Assembly: GCA_949126835.1 (NCBI GenBank)
Contig: OX421495.1
Coordinates: forward strand, 32,731,320 to 32,795,319
DNA: 64,000 nt
Reading direction: 5' to 3'
Origin: Anisus vortex
Taxonomy: Eukaryota; Mollusca; Gastropoda; Planorbidae
This document shows positions 23,573-35,300 of this stretch, piece by piece. The stretch's first letter is position 1. Every line of letters begins with the position of its first letter. The notes under the pieces were generated by a model. It saw only the letters and a list, made by a program, of their open reading frames with translations, searched no databases and was not told where the DNA came from. The position numbers and the translations under genes are program-made.

Positions 23573-26061
23573 ATGGCTGAAGTTCATGTTATTGGTCAAA
23601 TTATTGGAGCTTCTGGATTTCCTGATCACAGTTTATTTTGTAAATGGGGAATTCATTTAGGTAAATATTGAGCTTAATCTTAATATAATCTAGGCCTTCT
23701 TCTATTTTTAGAAAAAAAATCATATTGTCTACTCAAGCTCAAGACAGTTTTCACAATGAGTAGGGTCCTTTTTTGTTTTGGTATGAACACGGTATGTATA
23801 GATGAAGTTGATACTTTAATGACAAGTAATTTTACAAACTTTAAAATGTTAGTGTTGTGTCTTGATATATTTTATTTAAAAAACAAAAACAAATTTATTA
23901 TAATTTCTCATATGTTGCTCTATATGCCTAGAGTAACCATGTGAGAGAGGCCGGCTGGTCCTGCTGCTAGTTCACCGGACTGTCAAATGACACATTCTAT
24001 CCCTGCCGCCATGCAGGAGTTTTGGGCCTTGTGGACGTAATGATATTCTATCTAGAAGGAGTGTGTGTAAAACTTATAAGTCAACAATGGTGTCAATTGT
24101 AAACAAATATTTTTTTATTTGGAAACAATTAGTTTTTGCCTTAAATAAGTTTAGGACTATATGATATTACTGTGTTACACTGTTGATTATAAACAAGAAG
24201 TTGGAAATCTAAAACTAAATGTTTACATAGTGTTTTGAATATATTTTACCCCCATCCCCCAGCATCGCCAAATGCTAGCTTAACAGGCAGATACAGGTAA
24301 AACAATTAATTAAAACAGCAGATTCTATGAGCTCGGAAACACATCTATTAGAAAAAAAAAGCTTTCTGATTGGATTTACATTTGAAAACTTGCAAGTGTG
24401 CATTTTAAAAGTATCATTATCTTGATTCTAATTGCTTCTTACTGTTGGTCCTTGCAAAACATTAGTGTTTTTTTATTTATTTATAATAAAAACAATTTTG
24501 GGGCTGAATAATTTTTTTAGTGCTTTCTTTTTCCATTAAAAAAATAGATTATATTTGGGTTAAATTTTGAGATAATCAATAAAGAAAAATCTATTTTTAG
24601 TTTCAGTTTCCAAGTATCAGTGCTACATTGGCAAAGTAGTGATCCCAGATGAAACTTAAAATTCATGGGCTCTTGGAAACACATCTCTTAAATTGATTTT
24701 AATTGTTATTTAATCTAAATAAATAAGTGTCTAAATGATAAACTATTTTTTTTTGTGGGAGGGGTGGGGTTATATTCCATGTAAGAGGTTTGCAAATAGG
24801 AGGACAAATTGGACAATAATGTCAGCCTGACATGTTACTTTTTTATTTATTTGTATGTAATACATAAACATAAATTAAAAAAAACACAATAACCTTATAT
24901 CTAATAATAATGCCAATTATTTTTGTAGCTAATGCTTAAAAATAAAATAAAAAAATCATCATTTTGTTTGCACAATTTTATCTTTTAACAATAAGCTAAA
25001 TAGGCCCAGCCCATGGTGGCCATTTTCTGAAATCTTCCTCAATTCACTATACCATATTTAAATTTAATTGTGTATTAATCTTAGATTAAGTTTTTTTTCT
25101 AAAGTAAACTTTTCTTTTCTTTTTTTTTGTTTCTGTACAGGTGGAGGCTGGAAAATTCTAAGTGGTCTACGAGAAGGTCAAACACAGGTTGATAACCCAC
25201 AGAGCCATGAAGCTGCTTACTTTTCACATCCAATAGATCTTCATTTAGCTACAAAAGGCATTCAAGGTTTGAAAATTCAATTCAACCATCTTTTTAAATA
25301 CCCCTTATAATGGGTGGTGCGTTAGGCAGGGGTAGTTTTTATTTTCAGCTGGACCAGGCATCAGAGGGTTTAACCTGCCTTATAGATGTGCACAGGTTAT
25401 AGAACTTATAATCCTCTTTTTCTGACATTCTAGAGTTTTCTTCTTGTCTTAATTAAACCCCTTCAAGAGAATTTTCAGTTGTAAGTATAGAACTGTATCT
25501 GCTGTCATTGGAGGGCTAAGATGGCTATGGTTAGGAAAATTTATATGACCCTTAGTGAGACAATTGTATAGAAGATGTAATTTAATAAAACAGTTTAAAC
25601 ATCTTTATATAAAAATCTGCAAGTGTGATAAACCCTAATCCATAAGTAAAAAATAAAGTTTTCTTGTTTGATAATGTACCTAAAACATGTTCATATCAGA
25701 TTTGGTTTCTACTTGTTTTAACATTTACTATGTGTATGTTTATAAAGGATGGCCCAGAATGCATTTTCAAGTCTGGCACCAGGATGCCTTTGGCAGAAAT
25801 GAACTGTACGGCTACGGGTTCGTCCACCTTCCCACATCGCCAGGCACCCACGAGATTGACTGCCCGACCTGGAGGCCAGTGGGGACTTTCATGGAAAGTG
25901 TGACACAGTTTTTCCTGGGTGGAGGACCTCACCTGAAGAACCCAGACCTGATCTACAGTGGGGCAGACAGATACAGATTGCAGACAATAGCCATGGGGAA
26001 AGTTCATTTACGAATAGGAATTATATTGAGAAATTTTGACAAATTTGGAATTGAATGTTAA
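23573..26061 (+). CDS. B9D2: B9 domain-containing protein 2 (three coding exons)
   Basis: Component of the MKS/B9 complex (with B9D1 and MKS1) at the ciliary transition zone, where it gates protein entry to the cilium. Coding exons: 23573-23660, 25141-25266, 25748-26061; phases are 1 and 1 and the sum is 528 nt. The product is 175 residues, the same length as human B9D2. Recognisable blocks are [20 protein letters not shown] at the N-terminus, [29 protein letters not shown], then [16 protein letters not shown] and a C-terminal [11 protein letters not shown]. The B9 (C2-like) domain fills most of the protein. The start ATG lies immediately after a TTATTCAG acceptor, so an upstream 5'UTR exon must exist. 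The stop is followed by a poly(A) signal near 26329. Confidence 0.97.
23948..24081 (+). mobile_element. tRNA-derived SINE
   Basis: Head GGCCGGCTGGTCCTG with TTCACCGGACTGTCAA, then TTCTATCCCTGCCGCC, a body GCAGGAGTTTTGGGCC and a tail TTCTATCTAGAAGGAG. It lies in B9D2 intron 1. Confidence 0.75.
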
Positions 26062-26328
26062 AATTAAATGTAATGTATGATTAAAAAATAATGTAATAGC
26101 ATATCAGGGTTGTGAGTACTTGTATTTCTAGATCATTGGAAGGTCAAATCAAAATGATTTTTCAAAAATGTATATACAATATTTAAAAGTACATCCTTTA
26201 TATGTACAGATATATTTTTTTATACTTTTTTTAAATGTAGAAAATAATAATATGTCTATGTCCAAATGTATACTTTATTGAATTTATAGCTAGTCTTGAT
26301 CAAATGTATAGCACTTTTTTCTATGTAT

Positions 26329-26334
26329 AATAAA
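26329..26334 (+). terminator. B9D2: probable B9D2 poly(A) signal AATAAA
   Basis: AATAAA lies 268 nt downstream of the B9D2 stop and is followed by a T-rich stretch. It is the first canonical hexamer I see after the stop codon. Confidence 0.55.
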
Positions 26335-26340
26335 ATACTT

Positions 26341-27434
26341 TTTTTCCAATTCTTTCATTTTAAAATTTAGGTAATTTTGCTCTATTGAATCATTTGTTAA
26401 CTGTTTTTAGTTTTTGCTTTTATATATGATGGTAAAATTCAACACATTGGAAAACATTTTTACTTTTAATATAGAGAACCCAAGTAAACTTTTTTTGTGG
26501 CACCATTTTATGCTAACCCTTGCAACAGCGACTTGAAAATGTGACTATTTTTAAAAAACAAAACATTTATGAATGACTTATTGAAAATACATCTCCATAT
26601 GACAGTCCTTGACTGTTGACTTATGATATAGAGGCTTAAATCTCATGTAATGGCTTTGAATAAAGTGGAGTAAACACTCCTAGATAGACCTTTATAGAAT
26701 GATCAATCACAGGTGGGTGTTGCTCCTGTTTCCAGCTTTCTGTAAAGATTTGATCACAATAGACAACCTCTATACATCCACGTCCTCAATTGGTTGTCAG
26801 TTTAATCATGTTTTTTTTTTATTTACAATATTTTTAATGGAAAGTTTTATCCTTTAGAGCGAATGTTTTGGAAAAATTGCTAGGAAATTAACTTTACCCG
26901 ATTTCCATCGTACAGTGGAAGGAAGCGTGTGGCCATCCCAATGCCCAGACCACTTAATTTTTTTCCCAACAAACTGCAGGTTCACATCAGCTGGGTAGAC
27001 TCTATGACACCTTCCAGACCTGAGTGTATTTACCTGGATTTAAACCAAATACCTTACACTGGTAATGTAAATAACTGTTCAATAGACCACACTATATGTA
27101 GCTTATACTTTGGGGGGAGGGCTGAAAATAACTTTTTGAAGATCATGAAGTAGGGACATAATTTATTTTAATGATGAATATGGAAATGGTAGCTATATAA
27201 TGATATCAATGAATTCGTAGATCTGATGCCCCCAATAACATATTGTAAAATTTACCCTTTGACTACTGTTTTTGTATAACATTAACATGTGAAAATATTT
27301 CTTTCTATTACACTATTAAACTAATAAAGAACATTGTATTGTTAGTTTTAGTTTTTCTCTGTTCTAATTTTGTTAATAGCAATGATGTCATTCTTGGACA
27401 GAGAAGCTTAAGTAAAAGAAATGTTAATATTCCC
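26341..27434. other. intergenic AT-rich sequence
   Basis: A SINE-like patch with GGTTTAAATCC on the minus strand occurs around 26920-27065. No gene seen. Confidence 0.45.
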
Positions 27435-29510
27435 TTAAGATTAAGACAGTACAAATACAACCAGATTTAGGCTATACAGTAGAAAATATAAGACAGTACA
27501 AATACAACCAGATTTAAACTATACAGTAGAAAATATAAGACAGTAGAAATACAACCAGATTTAAACTATACAGTAGAAAATATAAGACAGTAGAAATACA
27601 ACCAGATTTAAACTATACAGTAGAAAATATAAGACAGTACAAATACAACCAGATTTAGGCTATACAGTAGAAAATATAAGACAGTAGAAATACAACCAGA
27701 TTTAAACTATACAGTAGAAAATATAAGACAGTAGAAATACAACCAGATTTAAACTATACAGTAGAAAATATAAGACAGTAGAAATACAACCAGATTTAAA
27801 CTATACAGTAGAAAATATAAGACAGTACAAATACAACCAGATTTAAACTATACAGTAGAAAATATAAGACAGTACAAATACAACCAGATTTAAACTATAC
27901 AGTAGAAAATATAAGACAGTAGAAATACAACCAGATTTAAACTATACAGTAGAAAATATAAGACAGTAGAAATACAACCAGATTTAAACTATACAGTAGA
28001 AAATATAAGACAGTACAAATACAACCAGATTTAGGCTATACAGTAGAAAATATAAGACAGTAGAAATACAACCAGATTTAAACTATACAGTAGAAAATAT
28101 AAGACAGTACAAATACAACCAGATTTAAACTATACAGTAGAAAATATAAGACAGTATAAATACAACCAGATTTAAACTATACAGTAGAAAATATAAGACA
28201 GTACAAATACAACCAGATTTAAACTATACAGTAGAAAATATAAGACAGTACAAATACAACCAGATTTAAACTATACAGTAGAAAATATAAGACAGTACAA
28301 ATACAACCAGATTTAAACTATACAGTAGAAAATATAAGACAGTATAAATACAACCAGATTTAAACTATACAGTAGAAAATATAAGACAGTACAAATACAA
28401 CCAGATTTAAACTATACAGTAGAAAATATAAGACAGTACAAATACAACCAGATTTAAACTATACAGTAGAAAATATAAGACAGTACAAATACAACCAGAT
28501 TTAAACTATACAGTAGAAAATATAAGACAGTACAAATACAACCAGATTTAAACTATACAGTAGAAAATATAAGACAGTAGAAATACAACCAGATTTAAAC
28601 TATACAGTAGAAAATATAAGACAGTACAAATACAACCAGATTTAGGCTATACAGTAGAAAATATAAGACAGTAGAAATACAACCAGATTTAAACTATACA
28701 GTAGAAAATATAAGACAGTACAAATACAACCAGATTTAAACTATACAGTAGAAAATATAAGACAGTATAAATACAACCAGATTTAAACTATACAGTAGAA
28801 AATATAAGACAGTACAAATACAACCAGATTTAAACTATACAGTAGAAAATATAAGACAGTACAAATACAACCAGATTTAAACTATACAGTAGAAAATATA
28901 AGACAGTACAAATACAACCAGATTTAAACTATACAGTAGAAAATATAAGACAGTATAAATACAACCAGATTTAAACTATACAGTAGAAAATATAAGACAG
29001 TACAAATACAACCAGATTTAAACTATACAGTAGAAAATATAAGACAGTACAAATACAACCAGATTTAAACTATACAGTAGAAAATATAAGACAGTACAAA
29101 TACAACCAGATTTAAACTATACAGTAGAAAATATAAGACAGTACAAATACAACCAGATTTAAACTATACAGTAGAAAATATAAGACAGTACAAATACAAC
29201 CAGATTTAAACTATACAGTAGAAAATATAAGACAGTACAAATACAACCAGATTTAAACTATACAGTAGAAAATATAAGACAGTACAAATACAACCAGATT
29301 TAAACTATACAGTAGAAAATATAAGACAGTACAAATACAACCAGATTTAAACTATACAGTAGAAAATATAAGACAGTACAAATACAACCAGATTTAAACT
29401 ATACAGTAGAAAATATAAGACAGTACAAATACAACCAGATTTAAACTATACAGTAGAAAATATAAGACAGTACAAATACAACCAGATTTAAACTATACAG
29501 TAGAAAATAT
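27435..29510. repeat. 47-bp satellite-like array, about 44 copies, with higher-order structure
   Basis: The unit contains ATACAACCAGATTTAAACTA. Variants (GTACAAAT, GTAGAAAT, GTATAAAT; TTTAAAC/TTTAGGC) recur with a 611-bp (13-unit) period: TTAGGC occurs at 28031 and 28642. Confidence 0.96.
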
Positions 29511-29735
29511 AGTGGTAGTTTCACACTTTTCTAGTGAAAGATTTTATAATTGTATTGGTACCGACACGGTACTTCAAAAGCACCCAAATGTTCAGGCAGC
29601 ACTGAAAATGTCATTGGTTGCTTAAATCTAAAAACTGGAAAATGTAGACCTGGTGAAAACACTAATTAAAAATTAAAACCACTAAGTCTTATATTTGCTT
29701 CTCATAGTTATCTTATCTTATAAGCTTTACAAACT

Positions 29736-31896
29736 ACTAGATAGAAGATTATTACAAACGTTCTACTAGATAGAAGATTATTACAAACGTTCTACTAGAT
29801 AGAAGATTATTACAAACGTTCTACTAGATAGAAGATTATTACAAACGTTCTACTAGATAGAAGATTATTACAAACGTTCTACTAGATAGAAGATTATTAC
29901 AAACGTTCTACTAGATAGAAGATTATTACAAACGTTCTACTAGATAGAAGATTATTACAAACGTTCTACTAGATAGAAGATTATTACAAACGTTCTACTA
30001 GATAGAAGATTATTACAAACGTTCTACTAGATAGAAGATTATTACAAACGTTCTACTAGATAGAAGATTATTACAAACGTTCTACTAGATAGAAGATTAT
30101 TACAAACGTTCTACTAGATAGAAGATTATTACAAACGTTCTACTAGATAGAAGATTATTACAAACGTTCTACTAGATAGAAGATTATTACAAACGTTCTA
30201 CTAGATAGAAGATTATTACAAACGTTCTACTAGATAGAAGATTATTACAAACGTTCTACTAGATAGAAGATTATTACAAACGTTCTACTAGATAGAAGAT
30301 TATTACAAACGTTCTACTAGATAGAAGATTATTACAAACGTTCTACTAGATAGAAGATTATTACAAACGTTCTACTAGATAGAAGATTATTACAAACGTT
30401 CTACTAGATAGAAGATTATTACAAACGTTCTACTAGATAGAAGATTATTACAAACGTTCTACTAGATAGAAGATTATTACAAACGTTCTACTAGATAGAA
30501 GATTATTACAAACGTTCTACTAGATAGAAGATTATTACAAACGTTCTACTAGATAGAAGATTATTACAAACGTTCTACTAGATAGAAGATTATTACAAAC
30601 GTTCTACTAGATAGAAGATTATTACAAACGTTCTACTAGATAGAAGATTATTACAAACGTTCTACTAGATAGAAGATTATTACAAACGTTCTACTAGATA
30701 GAAGATTATTACAAACGTTCTACTAGATAGAAGATTATTACAAACGTTCTACTAGATAGAAGATTATTACAAACGTTCTACTAGATAGAAGATTATTACA
30801 AACGTTCTACTAGATAGAAGATTATTACAAACGTTCTACTAGATAGAAGATTATTACAAACGTTCTACTAGATAGAAGATTATTACAAACGTTCTACTAG
30901 ATAGAAGATTATTACAAACGTTCTACTAGATAGAAGATTATTACAAACGTTCTACTAGATAGAAGATTATTACAAACGTTCTACTAGATAGAAGATTATT
31001 ACAAACGTTCTACTAGATAGAAGATTATTACAAACGTTCTACTAGATAGAAGATTATTACAAACGTTCTACTAGATAGAAGATTATTACAAACGTTCTAC
31101 TAGATAGAAGATTATTACAAACGTTCTACTAGATAGAAGATTATTACAAACGTTCTACTAGATAGAAGATTATTACAAACGTTCTACTAGATAGAAGATT
31201 ATTACAAACGTTCTACTAGATAGAAGATTATTACAAACGTTCTACTAGATAGAAGATTATTACAAACGTTCTACTAGATAGAAGATTATTACAAACGTTC
31301 TACTAGATAGAAGATTATTACAAACGTTCTACTAGATAGAAGATTATTACAAACGTTCTACTAGATAGAAGATTATTACAAACGTTCTACTAGATAGAAG
31401 ATTATTACAAACGTTCTACTAGATAGAAGATTATTACAAACGTTCTACTAGATAGAAGATTATTACAAACGTTCTACTAGATAGAAGATTATTACAAACG
31501 TTCTACTAGATAGAAGATTATTACAAACGTTCTACTAGATAGAAGATTATTACAAACGTTCTACTAGACAGAAGATTATTACAAACGTTCTACTAGACAG
31601 AAGATTATTACAAACGTTCTACTAGATAGAAGATTATTACAAACGTTCTACTAGACAGAAGATTATTACAAACGTTCTACTAGACAGAAGATTATTACAA
31701 ACGTTCTACTAGATAGAAGATTATTACAAACGTTCTACTAGATAGAAGATTATTACAAACGTTCTACTAGATAGAAGATTATTACAAACGTTCTACTAGA
31801 TAGAAGATTATTACAAACGTTCTACTAGATAGAAGATTATTACAAACGTTCTACTAGATAGAAGATTATTACAAACGTTCTACTAGATAGAAGATT
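29736..31896. repeat. 29-bp array, about 74 copies, SINE-derived
   Basis: The unit contains CTAGATAGAAGATTATTACA. It is nearly invariant apart from a few GACAGAAG copies near the right end. It runs directly into a minus-strand SINE (31896-32008) whose tail has the same sequence. Confidence 0.96.
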
Positions 31897-32008
31897 ATTA
31901 CTTGGCCCAAAACTCCTGCAGGGCGGCAAAATTTAGACGTGGCAGGTCTAGAACCATGGGTCATCATATTGACAGTCCGGTGTGCTAACCACAGGACCGG
32001 CCGACATT
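31896..32008 (-). mobile_element. tRNA-derived SINE at the end of the 29-bp array
   Basis: Minus-strand read: GGCCGGTCCTGTGGTTAGCA head, GGTTCTAGACC B-box-like segment, then CCGCCCTGCAGGAGTTTTGG, leading into TTCTATCTAGTAGAACGTTT, the array unit. Confidence 0.8.
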
Positions 32009-32320
32009 TGAATCCCAGGCGAAAACCCAAAATGTCTTTTCAGGCATGACTCTAAGTCTATCGCTCTCATACCAAGTTTAGAACTTACAACCCATATAGC
32101 CTACAGTAGCCTACTATTTATCAACATTATGACAACTAAAACAATTTAAATGCTAATTTATGTTTAAATGCTCTGGAATTAAAAGTACACATTAATGGCT
32201 GTGGTTTTCATATCAAAATTTTAATCAATTTTCTAAACTTACAATCATTAGACCTATACATCAAGAAAACAGCTAGACTATATATCATTAAGGCCTACTT
32301 ATTGTGGCTCATTGTGGTTT

Positions 32321-35300
32321 TTATTTTAACAAATAGTTAACTGGACCATTGTTGGGTTTGGCTCTCTTAATGGTGTCTGGTTCATATGTAAAAGGTGGTG
32401 GAGAAGCTGGAGGATCATATGTGTCCACGTCATCTTCAATGTTCTTGTTATCAACATTGGACTTATTGCTGGTGAAAATAAAAGTAAAAACAATTTAAAA
32501 ACTTTTGAAATTTAGTAAAATAGAGTGCAAGAATAGTTTCGAAGTAGAAAGAAAGAAAAAATAAATAGCTTATACAAATATTAATAACAGGCTAATAGTT
32601 ACTTGGACAGACAAATATACAGACTCGGAACTTTAGTTATAGACTTTAGACCATTAAGTAAATAGGTGAGTTAGATTATTAGGTAGGTAGGCTGGGAAAT
32701 TTGTAGGCATATAAAATAAGGACATAGGTATACCTAGGCTATATATATTAACTTTAAGTTATGTATAGCTACGTTAGAAAGTAGAAGACAGGCTACGCGT
32801 TAGTTGTCACCTAAATAACTAGATGGTTTAAGTATAAGTATGTTGTACGCATGCACTACCTGTTTTTATTGTCATATTGATCTGTTGGTGCAACATATCC
32901 TGTGTCCTGATGTTGGACATAACTTGGGTTATTACTGGTCAACTAAATTAAAATAAAAACAAAAACAATTTGCCAAAATACCAACAATTAATAACATCAA
33001 ACTATTCGAAAATATGTAGCAAAGAAATCAATAGCAACCTTAACAGCAGACTATATATAAGCTTATAGACCTGTATTTTCTCCTTATTATAATATTGGCT
33101 GATTAGTGCATGAAATGTTTTTCCTTAAGTAGGGCCCTTTATAGTGAGGATATTTATCAATTTATCACAAATTTTAAAGTTAAAACCATATTCAAAAAGT
33201 TTATAGGTTAAAACATTTGATGGTTGGTGAAAGACCTAAATGGCAATCTAAACACAAACATTGAATGCTGCAACCGCGAAAAAAATAAACAGATGATAAA
33301 GCATAGGCTTATAAAGCAAACTTATAAAAATATATTTAAACCTTTTATAAATGTATTTTATTACAAAATTCTACCAGCCCAGGCTACCAATGAATGAAAA
33401 ATTACAAATTACATAAGCTTAAGAATTAGAACCTATTTCATATAGCGCTATCCGTAACAGTCGTCGAATGCTCGATTTACCTCAACCATTTATGTTGTTA
33501 AAATATTGTATAGGCCCTATATGCATAGTGTATATGTTAATTATGTTTTTAATTATGTTGTTAAAATATTGTATAGGCCCTATATGTAGCCTATAGTGTA
33601 TAGGCCTATGTTAATTATGTTTTTAATTATGTTGTTAAAATATTGTATAGGCCCTATATGTATAGTGTATATGTTAATTATGTTTTTAATTATGTTGTTA
33701 AAATATTGTATAGGCCCTATATGTATAGTGTATATGTTAATTATGTTTTTTATTTGTTGTTAAAATATTGTATAGGCCCTATATGTATAGTGTATATGTT
33801 AATTATGTTTTTAATTTTGTTTTTAAAATATTAAGCTTATCAGGTCACCTCTGTGGTGGAATTAACTTCCGAACACAATTATTATATCTTGATTAACCTC
33901 TTAAGTGGGATTATCTTGGACATCTAAATCAATTTGTTATGCATAGTGAGATATATATATATTGGAGAATAAGGAGGAGGAAGAGACAAAGGACAAGACA
34001 CACCATCCAATCGCCCAGCACCCTAAGCGCTATAAATTTAATAAGTGGACTCTATAGACTCGCTACACTAAGTGGCCTATTGCGATGCTTGGCGACATCT
34101 CAGTTATGCGAGAGATCCAGGTGCTAACTATATGTGTTTGTGCCTAAATGTGTCCTAACACGCCACATGCCTTTGATTTTCGTATCTAAACTTCCAGGAA
34201 AACAGACTCCATAGTAAAACATATATTATATAAAGAAATAGTTCTCACACTGCGTATATCCAGCACTGCATCGTCCTGGGTGTAGTGTAGACCAACACAT
34301 GCAGCAATGTATCCACGACACAGCCTGTCATCACGACCATCATCCAGGCACAGCTGAAAACAAGACAAGCGGAAAGAAAAGAATGAAATATTAGATCACA
34401 CGATTCTTCAATCACCAACAGAATAGAACACTAAATTATAAAAACAAGGATCGTTTTATCTACTCACGGCAACGCCCCTGCCAGCTAGTTCCTGTAGATT
34501 GTCGAACATCGGGAGGCGTGCCAGGCTCAAAGACTTCATGGCGTTTCCAGAGAGTTCAATGGTTGCTACGACTCCGTTGGAGAAGAAGTCTGATCCCTGA
34601 GGCATGGTATACATGGAGAAGTATGGCTGTGGACTAAATACTAGGATGTTAAAACCGTTTTTTTCTCAAAACCGGTTTTCGGATCTACAAAACCGGCTTA
34701 AAACCGAATTTTGGTTCCCCCTCCCCTCCCACGCGCGCGCAATGTCACAAGTCACAAGCCGGAAAAGCCAAATTAAATGTGCTTCGTAGGAATATTTGAA
34801 AAATAGATCAAACTTAACTAGTGTTTGCAGGGCATTCAAGAGGTTGATTTGTGTGAATACAATATGATTTTTACACTTTACCATAACATTCTTTAGAACA
34901 AAAATAAAATCTGGGCTAATTGATTAAAACCAATTATAAATTATAGCTTTCAATGGTGATAAAGAAAATGTGTACAACGTTGACTTAGATTTGTAAATAA
35001 TGCATTGATGAAAATGATCGCGTGGCACCAATAAAAAGAATGTGTATTTATTTAATAGTGCCGTTCGTAATATAGCACAGACGCGGTTTCTAGCCGAATT
35101 GTTCAGGGTTAAAGGACAAAACTAGTTTGCGTCTCTTCATTGCGTACACCAAAGAGTCCGTCGTCGTCGTCGGCATCCGTCCGACTCGAGAGACGATGGT
35201 ATAGCGTCATCAAAGAGTATGAGCCGACAAGGAAAAAAATCCTGTTAATTGTAACTGTAACTTAAAAGTTGGTTTGATGTTGTTTTTATCGCAAGCCATA

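Noticed and set aside
25696..26007. 103-codon minus-strand frame
   Set aside because: Shadow of B9D2 exon 3.
27435..31896. CRISPR-like regular repeats
   Set aside because: Eukaryotic context and no unique spacers; these are simple tandem arrays.
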